Part shown: positions 1-8,206 of the stretch, in pieces
How positions within the stretch are numbered: the stretch's first letter is position 1
Layout: each line of letters starts with the position of its first letter
DNA from: Mesorhizobium sp. LMG 17147
GTDB taxonomy: Bacteria; Pseudomonadota; Alphaproteobacteria; Rhizobiales; Rhizobiaceae
Length of the DNA: 64,000 nucleotides
Assembly (NCBI RefSeq): GCF_024297145.1
Contig: NZ_JANCTC010000011.1
Location: 1-64,000 of the forward strand
Direction of reading: 5' to 3'
Made by a program: the position numbers and the translations under genes
The notes under the pieces: model-generated
Told to the model about the DNA's origin: nothing
The model's database searches: none
The model's input: only the letters and a program-made list of their open reading frames with translations

Positions 1-1
1 C

Positions 2-127
2 GAAGTCACAGGCGATGGCCATGCCGAATTGCTCGACGATGGCTCCATCGAAATCACGTTTGCCTATCACAACGGCGATGAGGTCATCCTCAAGGCCGCG
101 CGACATACTTCTTCAACAGCCTGCTAG
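2..127 (+). CDS. 3' end of an unidentified conserved protein (partial)
   Basis: An open plus-strand frame enters from outside the window and gives 41 residues before TAG at 125-127. The visible tail (ELLDDGSIEITFAYHNGDE, then a Ser/Thr-rich end TSSTAC) looks like the end of a beta-rich domain. Codon use has the strong G/C third-position bias of the real genes here, which supports coding. No function can be assigned from this fragment. The stop codon lies inside the first bases of a dispersed repeat that starts at 124, so the C-terminus may have been set by that repeat. It converges on edd. Confidence 0.55.
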   Translation, partial: EVTGDGHAELLDDGSIEITFAYHNGDEVILKAARHTSSTAC

Positions 128-196
128 AACAATTCCAGGAAAAGTGTGGAACGGTTTCCGTCCGGAATTGCGCAGGAGCAAAGAGGGAGAGCAGCG
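124..196. repeat. Dispersed palindromic repeat, family A, copy 1
   Basis: The block contains CAATTCCAGGAAAAGTGTG, then a CGGTTT-CCGTCCGGAATTGCGCA segment and an AAAGAGGGAGAGC tail. CAATTCC and GGAATTG form the inverted arms. A second copy with the same order of blocks is at 47581-47651. Such elements are typical intergenic repeats of Mesorhizobium-like genomes. Role unknown. Confidence 0.75.
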
Positions 197-217
197 ATTG
201 GCCGCTCTCCGAAAAGG

Positions 218-2041
218 TCACGCTGTACCGAAGGCGCTGGCGCCATGGTCGGCGCGGCCTACCAACTGCCGGAACCCGGCGAAAAGCTCGCGGCCGAAGC
301 CGAATTCATTGCCTATGAGGTCGCTGTCGGCGGGCCGGCGCAGGGCAAAGTCGCCGGCCGGCACCAGCACTTCGAGAGTCCCGGCCTCGGCGTCGAGCCT
401 GATGATATCGCCGTCATGGATCCTGGCGATCGGCCCGTCCTCCGCCGCTTCCGGCGTCACGTGGATCGCCGCCGGCACCTTGCCTGAAGCGCCCGACATG
501 CGGCCGTCGGTGACCAGCGCCACATGCTGGCCGCGGTCCTGCAGGATGCCGAGCACGGTGGTCAGCCTGTGCAATTCTGGCATGCCGTTGGCCTTCGGAC
601 CCTGGAACCGAATGACGGCGATGAAGTCGCCGGTCAGCGACCCCGCCTTGAACGCCTCGTTCAGCCCTTGCTGGCTGTCGAACACCTTGGCCGGCGCCTC
701 GATGATGCGCCGCTCCGGCTTGACCGCCGATGTCTTGATGACGGCGTGGCCGAGATTGCCTGAAAGCACTTTCAGCCCGCCGCTCGGCTGGAACGCCTTC
801 TTGAACGGTGCCAGCACCTTCTCGTCGCCGCTTTGGCGCGGGGAGGCCTCGCGCACGACGCCGCCGTCTACACCGAGCTTGGCCTCGACCGCGTAGGGGC
901 GCAGCCCTTCGCCCCACACAGTCTGCACATCCTCATGCAGGACGCCCGCGTCGAGCAGTTCGCGGATCAGGAAGCCGAGCCCGCCGGCGGCGTGGAAATG
1001 GTTCACATCGGCAAGGCCGTTCGGATAGACCCGCGCCAGCAGCGGCACCGCTTCCGAGATATCGGAGATGTCCTGCCAGGTAATGGCGATGCCGGCCGCC
1101 GCTGCCATGGCGATCAGGTGGATGGTGTGGTTGGTCGAACCGCCGGTTGCGTGCAGGCCGACGATGCCATTGACGATCGAGCGCTCGTCGATCATCCGCC
1201 CGACTGGCGTGTAGGCGTTGCCGAGCGCGGTGATCGCCAGCGCCCGCTTCGTCGCTTCCCTGGTTAGCGCGTCGCGCAACGGCGTGCCGGGATTGACGAA
1301 GGAAGCGCCAGGCGTGTGCAGGCCCATGATCTCCATCAGCATCTGGTTGGAATTGGCGGTACCGTAGAAAGTGCAGGTTCCCGGCCCGTGATAGGATTTT
1401 GATTCCGCTTCGAGCAGTTCGGCCCGCCCCGCCTTGCCCTCGGCATAGAGCTGGCGGATCTTGGCTTTTTCGTCGTTCGGAATGCCGGTCGTCATCGGCC
1501 CGGCCGGGATGAAGACCGCCGGCAGATGGCCGAAGGTCAGCGCCGCGATCACCAGCCCCGGCACGATCTTGTCGCAGACGCCGAGATAGACGGCGGCATC
1601 GAACATGTTGTGCGACAGGCCGATTGCCGCGGCCATGGCGATCACGTCGCGCGAGAACAGCGACAGCTCCATTCCGGGCTGGCCCTGGGTGACGCCGTCG
1701 CACATCGCCGGCACGCCGCCGGCCACCTGGGCGATGCCGCCGGCCTCGCGCGCCGCGTCCTTGATCAGCGCCGGAAATGTCTCGAAAGGCTGATGCGCCG
1801 ACAGCATGTCGTTATAGGAGGTGATGATACCGAGGTTCGGCACCCGGTCGCCGCCAAGCGCTACCTTTTCGGAAGGGCTGCAGACGGCAAAGCCGTGGGC
1901 CAGGTTGCCGCAGGACAGCACGGCCCGGTTGGCGGTGCGGTTCGAGGCTTCGGCGATGCGGCCGAGATAGGCCTCGCGACCGGGCTTGGAGCGCTCACGG
2001 ATGCGCTGGGTGATGGCTTCGATGTCGCGTCTTGCGGTCAT
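218..2041 (-). CDS. edd: Phosphogluconate dehydratase (Entner-Doudoroff)
   Basis: Cytosolic 6-phosphogluconate dehydratase, which forms 2-keto-3-deoxy-6-phosphogluconate, the first committed Entner-Doudoroff step. The 607-residue product has the usual length of the IlvD/Edd dehydratase family. It carries family blocks such as GGVPAMCDGVTQGQPGME, DKIVPGLVIAAL, HATGGSTNHTIHLIAMA and the C-terminal DGRMSGASGKVPAAIHVTPEA. Cysteines of the iron-sulfur ligand type occur in CGNLAHG, MCDGVTQG and VCDKIVPG. An AAAGGA ribosome site lies 9 bases before the ATG. It is the last gene of a zwf-pgl-edd run on the minus strand, 72 bases after pgl. No eda gene is seen in the window. Confidence 0.96.
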   Translation of the reverse strand: MTARRDIEAITQRIRERSKPGREAYLGRIAEASNRTANRAVLSCGNLAHGFAVCSPSEKVALGGDRVPNLGIITSYNDMLSAHQPFETFPALIKDAAREAGGIAQVAGGVPAMCDGVTQGQPGMELSLFSRDVIAMAAAIGLSHNMFDAAVYLGVCDKIVPGLVIAALTFGHLPAVFIPAGPMTTGIPNDEKAKIRQLYAEGKAGRAELLEAESKSYHGPGTCTFYGTANSNQMLMEIMGLHTPGASFVNPGTPLRDALTREATKRALAITALGNAYTPVGRMIDERSIVNGIVGLHATGGSTNHTIHLIAMAAAAGIAITWQDISDISEAVPLLARVYPNGLADVNHFHAAGGLGFLIRELLDAGVLHEDVQTVWGEGLRPYAVEAKLGVDGGVVREASPRQSGDEKVLAPFKKAFQPSGGLKVLSGNLGHAVIKTSAVKPERRIIEAPAKVFDSQQGLNEAFKAGSLTGDFIAVIRFQGPKANGMPELHRLTTVLGILQDRGQHVALVTDGRMSGASGKVPAAIHVTPEAAEDGPIARIHDGDIIRLDAEAGTLEVLVPAGDFALRRPADSDLIGNEFGFGRELFAGFRQLVGRADHGASAFGTA

Positions 2042-2113
2042 GGCGGTCGGTCCTTTCAGGCGAGGTCCCGCAACACCTTCCGGCTGTTGCCGGGACCTGC
2101 AGCCAAGTTGAGA

Positions 2114-2827
2114 TCAGGGTGCCCAGAAAACCTCTACGGGCTTTTGAGTGGCATCGAGCACGGCGCGAATGGGCTTTCGTGTTCCAGTTCCAAGCGCGGC
2201 CTCGAATGCGGTGCGTTTTTCCGCGCCCTCGATATGCAGCGCGATGAAGGCGGCATTGATGATCCGCGCCAATGACAGCGTCAGCCGTGGCTCGCCGGCG
2301 CTTGCCGCGTGAACCGGAAGCACGATCCTTTGCGACGACGGATCGAGCAATCTTGCCAGGTTGTCGGCATCCGGAAAGAACGAGGCGGTGTGGCCATCAG
2401 TTCCCATGCCGAGCACAACGACGTCGAGTGGCCAGGGCAGCACTTGCAGCGCCTCACCGTCGGAGACCGCTGCACCCTCGATACTTGCCGCGGCGCGGTA
2501 GAGCGGCACGAAATTCGCGGCCGCGGCCGCGTTCTGCAGCAGGTTGGCGGCAACCAGGCCGGCATTGGAGCGCGGCGATGAGGGCGGCACGAAGCGCTCG
2601 TCGACCAATGTTATCGTCACCTTTTCCCAGGCGATCGGAACGGTCGAAAGCGCCGCGAAGAATTTCGCCGGCGTCGTGCCGCCCGAGACCGCGAGCAGTG
2701 CCGTGCCGCGCTCGGCGATCGCCTTTGACAGACGGCCGGCGACGTGGCCGGCAAGCGCTGTCGCCAGCTCCTGGCGTCCGGCAAATTCGTGCCAGTTGTA
2801 GGCGCCGCCTAATTGCTCTCGTGCCAT
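2114..2827 (-). CDS. pgl: 6-phosphogluconolactonase
   Basis: Hydrolyses 6-phosphogluconolactone to 6-phosphogluconate, between Zwf and Edd. The 237-residue product matches the DevB/SOL family in length and in blocks LLAVSGGTTPAKFFAALS, ITLVDERFVPPSSPRSN and VVLGMGTDGHTASFFPDA. The ATG at 2827 (MAREQLGG) was chosen because it overlaps the end of zwf by 19 bases, a normal translational-coupling arrangement. The open frame continues to 2950 but that extension is out-of-frame zwf sequence of unlikely composition. The zwf-pgl-edd order is the classic ED operon of rhizobia. Confidence 0.95.
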   Translation of the reverse strand: MAREQLGGAYNWHEFAGRQELATALAGHVAGRLSKAIAERGTALLAVSGGTTPAKFFAALSTVPIAWEKVTITLVDERFVPPSSPRSNAGLVAANLLQNAAAAANFVPLYRAAASIEGAAVSDGEALQVLPWPLDVVVLGMGTDGHTASFFPDADNLARLLDPSSQRIVLPVHAASAGEPRLTLSLARIINAAFIALHIEGAEKRTAFEAALGTGTRKPIRAVLDATQKPVEVFWAP

Positions 2828-4278
2828 GTCCGCCCGTCGCGTTCGATCAGCGCAATCGAGGCCGAGGGGCCCCACGTGCCGGCGGTGTAGCCTTGCGCCT
2901 CTTGCCTGCCGCTTTCCCAGGCGTCCTGGATCGGGTCGATCCATTTCCACGCCGCCTCGACCTCGTCGCGGCGCATGAACAGCGTCTGGTTGCCACGGAT
3001 GACGTCCATGATCAGCCGCTCATAGGCATCGGGGGCGCGGCCGTCGAAGGATTGCGCAAAACTCATGTCGAGCGGGATCTGGCGCAGCCGCATGCCGCCC
3101 GGCCCCGGATCCTTGATCATGATGAACTGCTTGACGCCTTCGTCGGGCTGCAGCCTGATGACCAGCTGGTTGGCGGAGATCGGCCCGGCGCTCTCGCCGA
3201 AGATCGAGTGCGGGATCGGCTTGAATTCGATGACGATCTCCGAAACGCGGGTCGCCAGCCGCTTGCCGGTTCGGAGGTAGAACGGCACGCCCGCCCAGCG
3301 CCAGTTGCCGATCTCGGCCTTGAGCGCAACGAAAGTCTCGGTGTTGCTGTTCTTGCCGAGTTCCTCGACATAGCCTTTCACCGGCCCGCCGGCCGAGGCG
3401 CCGGCACGATATTGCCCGCGCACCGTGTGCTTCGGCGCTTCGTTGCCGTTGATGCGCTTCAGCGCCCGCAGCACCTTCAGCTTTTCGTCACGGACAGCAT
3501 CGGCGTCCATCGACGACGGCGCCTCCATCGCGACCAGGCAGAGCAGCTGCAGCATGTGGTTCTGCACCATGTCGCGCAATGCGCCGGCCTTGTCGTAATA
3601 GGTGACGCGGTCTTCCAGGCCGACCGTCTCGGCCACGGTGATCTGCACATGATCGACATTGGCGGAATTCCAAAGCGGCTCGTAGAGCGCGTTGGCAAAG
3701 CGCAGCGCCATCAAGTTTTGAACCGTCTCCTTGCCGAGATAGTGGTCGATACGGAAAATCTGGCTTTCATGGAAGTCGTCGCCGACCAGGTCGTTGAGCG
3801 CGCGCGCCGAAGCGAGATCGCGGCCGATCGGCTTTTCCAGCACGATGCGCGAATTCGGCGTGATCAGCCCGTGCTCCTTCAGCTTGTGCGAGATGTCGCC
3901 GAACAGCGCCGGCGCCACCGCCAGATAGAAAGCGCGGATGTGTTCGCTGTCGCCGATCGCCTTCTTCAGCCTGTCGAAGCCGGCACCTGTGGTTGCATCT
4001 GCCGGGACATAGGAGAGCCGCGCGAGGAACGTCTTCAGTTCCGTGGCGTCGATATCCTCCGGTTTCACATGATCGGCAATCGCCTGCCTGGCGAACGACT
4101 GGAATTCCTCGTCGGTCATCTTCGAACGTGATGTGCCGATGATGCGCGTCGGCTCGGAAAACTGGTGGTCGCGCTGCCGGTGGTACAGCGACGGCAGAAG
4201 CTTACGTTCCGACAGGTCGCCGGTGCCGCCGAAAATGATGAAGTCGAAGGGGTCGACGGGAATGATCTGGCTGGTCAT
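2809..4278 (-). CDS. zwf: Glucose-6-phosphate 1-dehydrogenase
   Basis: Oxidises glucose-6-phosphate to the lactone with NAD(P)+, feeding the ED and pentose-phosphate routes. The 489-residue length is typical. The N-terminal nucleotide-binding motif is FGGTGDLSERKLLPSLY. The substrate and active-site block is RIDHYLGKETVQNLMALRF, with the catalytic His in DHYLGKE. The C-terminal block DAYERLIMDVIRGNQTLF is also present. It is the first gene of zwf-pgl-edd, preceded by an AT-rich promoter region. Confidence 0.97.
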   Translation of the reverse strand: MTSQIIPVDPFDFIIFGGTGDLSERKLLPSLYHRQRDHQFSEPTRIIGTSRSKMTDEEFQSFARQAIADHVKPEDIDATELKTFLARLSYVPADATTGAGFDRLKKAIGDSEHIRAFYLAVAPALFGDISHKLKEHGLITPNSRIVLEKPIGRDLASARALNDLVGDDFHESQIFRIDHYLGKETVQNLMALRFANALYEPLWNSANVDHVQITVAETVGLEDRVTYYDKAGALRDMVQNHMLQLLCLVAMEAPSSMDADAVRDEKLKVLRALKRINGNEAPKHTVRGQYRAGASAGGPVKGYVEELGKNSNTETFVALKAEIGNWRWAGVPFYLRTGKRLATRVSEIVIEFKPIPHSIFGESAGPISANQLVIRLQPDEGVKQFIMIKDPGPGGMRLRQIPLDMSFAQSFDGRAPDAYERLIMDVIRGNQTLFMRRDEVEAAWKWIDPIQDAWESGRQEAQGYTAGTWGPSASIALIERDGRTWHESN

Positions 4279-4317
4279 GGTCTGTCCGCTGTGACGCCGG
4301 TCGCGATAACGCGGCTG

Positions 4318-4345
4318 ATATAATCTAATCGATTTAAACTTGCCA
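4318..4345 (-). promoter_or_regulatory. Candidate zwf promoter
   Basis: Read on the minus strand, TGGCAA (4340-4345) and TTATAT (4318-4323) are spaced by 16 bases and lie about 40 bases before zwf. The spacer contains the small palindrome AATCGATT (4327-4334), a possible operator. This is motif reading only. No regulator gene for the operon is seen nearby. Confidence 0.35.
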
Positions 4346-4550
4346 GTGCCATTGCGTCACATCCGCGTGTGCTCTTGACACGGGCGCTAGGCGGAGGCTT
4401 GTCGGCAAGCGATGCTTCCGGAACCTTCGCAGGTGCAGCATAGTGCCGGATGGCAGTGAAAGCCAAAGGAGAAATCGTCGATGGACGCACATCTTTCGAT
4501 GGCCTGGCCAAAGGCGTCGTCGATCGCCTTCAACGATGAGTGAGAAAAGC

Positions 4551-5297
4551 ATGCGCCTGCAAAACAAAGTCGCCATCATCACCGGCGCTGCCTCGGGCTT
4601 TGGCGAGGGCATGGCCAGGCGCTTTGCCGAGGAGGGCGCGCGGGTAGTCGTCGCGGATCTGAACGCCAAGGGCGCGGAGCGCGTTGCCGGCGAGATCGGC
4701 GAAAAGGCGATCTGGACCCAGACCGACGTCTCGCTGCGGTCCGAATTCGACGACATGGTCCATGCGGCAATGAGCGCCTTCGGCCGCATCGACATCATGG
4801 TCAACAATGCCGGTTACACCCATCGCAACGGTGACATGCTGGAAGTCGACGAAGCGACCTTCGACCTGATCACAGCTGTCAACATGAAGGCGATCTACCA
4901 CGCAGCGCTTGCCGTGGTGCCGGTCATGGACCGGCAAGGCGGTGGCGTCATCCTGACGACGGCCTCCACGGCCGGTATCAGGCCGCGGCCTGGCCTCACC
5001 TGGTACAACGCATCGAAGGGCTGGGCGATCACCGCGACCAAATCGATGGCGGTGGAACTCGCGCCGAAGAACATCCGCGTCAACTGCCTCTGCCCAGTTG
5101 CCGGCGAGACCGGCATGCTCGCGAAATTCATGGGCGCCGACACACCCGAGATCCGCGAGAAGTTCCGCGCATCGATCCCGCTCGGCCGGCTTTCGACGCC
5201 GCTCGATATTGCCAATGCCGCGTTTTGGCTTGCTTCGGACGAAGCGGCTTTCATCACTGGCGTGGCGCTGGAAGTCGACGGCGGACGTTGTATTTGA
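4551..5297 (+). CDS. SDR family oxidoreductase
   Basis: A 248-residue classical short-chain dehydrogenase/reductase. The cofactor motif is TGAASGFGEG near the N-terminus, NNAG follows in NMVNNAGYTH-like context, and the catalytic Ser, Tyr and Lys are in TTASTAGIRPRPGLTWYNASKG (key residues Ser, Tyr, Lys). An acidic Asp after beta-2 (VVADLNAKG) suggests NAD(H) preference. ATG 4551 (MRLQNK) fits the family start. An in-frame ATG at 4536 has no ribosome site. It is divergent from zwf and substrate is unknown. It resembles 3-oxoacyl-ACP reductase or glucose 1-dehydrogenase-like SDRs of rhizobia. Confidence 0.88.
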   Translation: MRLQNKVAIITGAASGFGEGMARRFAEEGARVVVADLNAKGAERVAGEIGEKAIWTQTDVSLRSEFDDMVHAAMSAFGRIDIMVNNAGYTHRNGDMLEVDEATFDLITAVNMKAIYHAALAVVPVMDRQGGGVILTTASTAGIRPRPGLTWYNASKGWAITATKSMAVELAPKNIRVNCLCPVAGETGMLAKFMGADTPEIREKFRASIPLGRLSTPLDIANAAFWLASDEAAFITGVALEVDGGRCI

Positions 5298-5360
5298 ACG
5301 GCCGGGTCGTCAGGCGCAGGACTGGCTGATGGCGAGCCACCCGCGATCGCTGTGCCGGCC

Positions 5361-6227
5361 TTACGCCCCGGTTTTGACGTAGCTCTTGTACACCCAGCCC
5401 CGCTTGCCGTTGTAGACGATCTGGCACCATTGCTTGCAGCTCATCACCTGCACCGAGGTCTTGGCAGGCACGGTGAGAATGGCGGCAGCATTCTTCTTCG
5501 GGCCGATCCGCATGGTGACGGATCTCAGGATGCGTCCGGTACCCGCAGTATTGGCTTTTCCGGATTTTGCCTTGGCGCCGTCGCCGTCCTCACTCGCGGA
5601 CTGCGTTGCCGGTAGTTGCGGCTTGGGTGTCGGGATGGCGGCGGTCTGAGCACCGTCTGGCCCTGTGTTTTTCGTCGAGCTGCCGGGAGCCGCCACTTTG
5701 GCAAACAGTGCCGCAGCGTCGGGCTTCGCTGCGGGGTCAGCAAACGCCACCGCGGCGGACGATTTATCGGCCGCCTGCTCGGTCTGGCTTGCCAGTTGGT
5801 CGGATGCTGCCGTGGCGGCGGCCGATGCCGTCTTTGGCCCCGTCCAGCGCGGATCGTTGGGAGCCAGAGCCGGTATCTCGGCTTCCGCAGCGGCAACCGC
5901 CGGGGAAACCGCATCTGCCTTGCCCGTCGTCCGCGGCGCCGCAGCGACCTTGGCAGGCATGATCTTTGTCGTCTTGACCGGGATGGTCGGAACGATCTGC
6001 TCAGGGCTTGCGGCCGCTTGTCGCTCATTTGCCGGCAATGCCAGCCATAGTGCCACCGCGGCAACGCCGAGCAGTGCGGCCGTGCCAAGCGCGGCGATTA
6101 CCAGATGCGCGTTCGACCGGACCCCATGCCAGAACGTCGGCCGCATATCGTAACCGAATTGCATCGCAAGGCGCCGTCGTTCCGGCGCGCCGAAACTGAA
6201 GGGCTCTCTCACTCTTGCCACCTCCAT
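5361..6227 (-). CDS. Membrane-anchored SH3-domain protein
   Basis: A 288-residue protein with one N-terminal membrane helix (about residues 36-58, VIAALGTAALLGVAAVALWL). A long Ala/Pro-rich, probably disordered periplasmic region follows. The C-terminal bacterial SH3 domain (about 235-288) has RSVTMRIGPKKNAAAILTVP and ends with GKRGWVYKSYVKTGA. Bacterial SH3 domains of this kind often bind cell-wall peptides, so a periplasmic envelope role is inferred. The start at 6227 (MEVARVREP) was preferred over an upstream Met at 6371 whose extension looks non-coding. No clear operon partner. Confidence 0.75.
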   Translation of the reverse strand: MEVARVREPFSFGAPERRRLAMQFGYDMRPTFWHGVRSNAHLVIAALGTAALLGVAAVALWLALPANERQAAASPEQIVPTIPVKTTKIMPAKVAAAPRTTGKADAVSPAVAAAEAEIPALAPNDPRWTGPKTASAAATAASDQLASQTEQAADKSSAAVAFADPAAKPDAAALFAKVAAPGSSTKNTGPDGAQTAAIPTPKPQLPATQSASEDGDGAKAKSGKANTAGTGRILRSVTMRIGPKKNAAAILTVPAKTSVQVMSCKQWCQIVYNGKRGWVYKSYVKTGA

Positions 6228-6423
6228 TTGCGGGCCGATGTTCTTACGACCCCTTGCCGGAGAGCCGGCATTTCGATCGGCATCGGTCCCAAACCAAAAG
6301 CGGGCAAGCCCGCAAAATACCCCGTTCAGCTGCCCACGAGCATCATCTTTCGCCCGCGATTGTGGCATCACTGCGCCCTTGGCGGGAATTCTGCGCCCAG
6401 GTTAAGGATTCCGCAACGTCTGG

Positions 6424-7710
6424 TTAAATCCTGTCCCGCAACGCGTACCAGTTGAGCGCAAGAAAGAGCAATGGCGCGCGCAAACGCCGGCCGCCGGGGA
6501 AGGGAGGAATTTTCAGGTCCTCGATCAGCTTCAGCCGGTCGCGGTTGCCGGCGACCGTCTCGGCATAAAGCTTGCCGAAAAAGTTCGACAGCATGACGCC
6601 ATGGCCGGAATAACCGCCGATCGAGATCACATTGGGCATCACTTCGCGCACGAATGGCTTTCTCGGCACGGTGATGCCGACATAGCCGCCCCAGCCATGG
6701 GTGATCTCGACGTCCTTCAATGAGGGATAGATCTCGGCGATCTGCCGGCGGATGTGGATGTGGATGTCCTTGGGATCGTTGACCGCGTAGATCTCGCGCC
6801 CGCCAAACAGCAGCCGCCCATCCTTCGATTTGCGGAAATAGCGCACGACGAAGCGCGAATCGTCGACCGCCTCGCCACCCGGCAACACTTTGGAATCGGC
6901 TCCCAGCGGCACCGTTGCACCGATGAAGGAGCCGATCGGCATGATATGCGCGGCACTCACCGGTTCGAGCGTGCCGCCATAGGCGTTGACCCCGATCAGG
7001 CATTTAGCGGCGGTAATCGTGCCCTTCGGCGTCGCAACCCTGACCTTGCCGCCGCCGGAGGTGATGCCGGTCGACGGCGTCTGCTCGAAAAGCTTTGCGC
7101 CGGCCTGTGTCGCGACTTTCGCGGTGCCGATCACCAGCTTCAGCGGATGGATGTGGCCGGTGCCGGTATCGCGGGTGCCGCCGAAATAATGCGTCGAGCC
7201 GAGCCGCTCGGCAGTCTCCGCGGCATCCATGAATGAGATGTGCGGATAACCGAACCGGTTTGCCATGATCTCGGCATGAGCCTTGTAGTCGTCGACATAG
7301 CGCTTCTTGTGCGCCACCGACATTTGGCCGGGCATATAGTCGATCTCGATCTGGTTGACCGCGGCGAAGTCGAGCAGATGCGCCTTGGCCTCTTCGGCCA
7401 GGTCGAACAGCGCCTTGGCGCGGGAAAAGCCGTATTCCGCTTCCAGCTCCTCTGCCCAGGCCCGCTGTCCGGTGCCGAGCTGGCCACCATTGCGGCCCGA
7501 TGCGCCGTCACCGAAACGATGCGTTTCGATAAGCACGACATCCGCGCCTGTCTTGGCGAGGTGAGCCGCCGCCGACAGGCCGGTAAAGCCGCCGCCGACA
7601 ATCACGACATCGCATGTCCGGTCGCCGTCGAGCGCCGGATATTCGGGCCTTGGCCCGGCGGTGTCTTCGTACCAGGAGCGGCCGGGGGAGATTGGGGATT
7701 GGTAGGGCAT
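6424..7710 (-). CDS. puuB: Gamma-glutamylputrescine oxidase-like FAD oxidoreductase
   Basis: A 428-residue DAO-family flavoprotein. The N-terminal dinucleotide site is DVVIVGGGFTGLSAAAHLA, followed by GDGASGRNGGQLGTGQR, and a C-terminal GGYSGHGVMLSNFFGKLYAE motif closes the FAD site. These blocks are characteristic of PuuB, which oxidatively deaminates gamma-glutamyl-putrescine. puuA, the preceding enzyme of the route, lies just upstream on the same strand. The two are separated by a four-helix-bundle gene and octamer arrays that seem inserted in an original puuA-puuB unit. Other amine-oxidising DAO proteins are possible, but the neighbourhood favours putrescine catabolism. Confidence 0.85.
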   Translation of the reverse strand: MPYQSPISPGRSWYEDTAGPRPEYPALDGDRTCDVVIVGGGFTGLSAAAHLAKTGADVVLIETHRFGDGASGRNGGQLGTGQRAWAEELEAEYGFSRAKALFDLAEEAKAHLLDFAAVNQIEIDYMPGQMSVAHKKRYVDDYKAHAEIMANRFGYPHISFMDAAETAERLGSTHYFGGTRDTGTGHIHPLKLVIGTAKVATQAGAKLFEQTPSTGITSGGGKVRVATPKGTITAAKCLIGVNAYGGTLEPVSAAHIMPIGSFIGATVPLGADSKVLPGGEAVDDSRFVVRYFRKSKDGRLLFGGREIYAVNDPKDIHIHIRRQIAEIYPSLKDVEITHGWGGYVGITVPRKPFVREVMPNVISIGGYSGHGVMLSNFFGKLYAETVAGNRDRLKLIEDLKIPPFPGGRRLRAPLLFLALNWYALRDRI

Positions 7711-7724
7711 GGTGCTCGGAGTGG

Positions 7725-7760
7725 GGGAGTAGGGGAGTAGGGGAGTAGGGGAGTAGGGGA
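7725..7760 (+). repeat. Octamer tandem array AGTAGGGG (left flank)
   Basis: About four contiguous copies of AGTAGGGG lie between the puuB start and the stop of the four-helix-bundle gene. The complementary unit CCCCTACT forms a longer array on the other side of that gene (8144-8206), so the two arrays are in inverted orientation around it. Confidence 0.9.
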
Positions 7761-7770
7761 AATAGGCGCT

Positions 7771-8139
7771 TTAATCGGCTGAAAGTTTGCGAATTAGAAG
7801 TCGAAGAAGCTTTCCGACGCTTTCGGTACTCGCCAATAGTGAGGCCGCCGTTGCTTTTTGCGCGATGCCGGTACGCTCGGCTATCAGAAGCTGAGTTTCC
7901 AGTTCCTTCAATGATCCTTGAGCGATACGGAGAAATTGTTGATAGGAGCCTCGGATCTCTCTGCCATATCCCTCCGCAATGTTCGACGGCACCGAGCTTG
8001 CAGCGCGCCGCACTTGGCTGGTCAGTCCATAAAGTTCTTCCTTGGGCCACGATTTCGTCGCGCCGTAAACCGCCACCGCAAGGTCCATTGCCTGTTGCCA
8101 GACTATCAAATCCTTGTAGGAACCCGTTTTCTCAGCCAT
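7771..8139 (-). CDS. Four-helix-bundle protein (S23/TIGR02436 type)
   Basis: A 122-residue protein of the 23S-rRNA intervening-sequence (S23/IVP) family. Diagnostic blocks are YKDLIVWQQAMDLAVAVY, LYGLTSQVRRAASSVPSNIA with the EGYGR that follows, FLRIAQGSLKELETQLLIA and a final Leu/Lys-rich helix. Relatives are encoded inside rRNA intervening sequences, beside retroelement systems (Avd-like) or as solitary chromosomal genes, and they form oligomers. The biochemical role of the solitary form is unknown. Here the gene is enclosed by inverted arrays of an 8-bp repeat and lies between two putrescine genes, which looks like a compact insertion. ATG 8139 is 5 bases from the right array, leaving almost no leader. 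Confidence 0.88.
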   Translation of the reverse strand: MAEKTGSYKDLIVWQQAMDLAVAVYGATKSWPKEELYGLTSQVRRAASSVPSNIAEGYGREIRGSYQQFLRIAQGSLKELETQLLIAERTGIAQKATAASLLASTESVGKLLRLLIRKLSAD

Positions 8140-8143
8140 TCGT

Positions 8144-8206
8144 CCCTACTCCCCTACTCCCCTACTCCCCTACTCCCCTACTCCCCTACTCGCCTACTCC
8201 CCTACT
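8144..8206 (+). repeat. Octamer tandem array CCCCTACT (right flank)
   Basis: Eight contiguous units of CCCCTACT. The first is one base short and the seventh has one change (CGCCTACT). The last unit runs into the TAG stop of puuA (8205-8207). There are no spacers, so this is a simple tandem array, not CRISPR. It is the inverted partner of the array at 7725-7760. Confidence 0.93.

Noticed and set aside
2272..4131. 619-codon plus-strand open frame
   Set aside because: Antisense to zwf and pgl. Arg/Ala-rich low-complexity translation with no domains, typical of high-GC shadow frames.
4275..4511. 78-codon minus-strand frame between zwf and the SDR
   Set aside because: Overlaps the likely zwf promoter and lacks protein-like composition.
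8144..8206. Possible CRISPR array
   Set aside because: Units are only 8 bp and contiguous with no spacers, and no cas gene is present.
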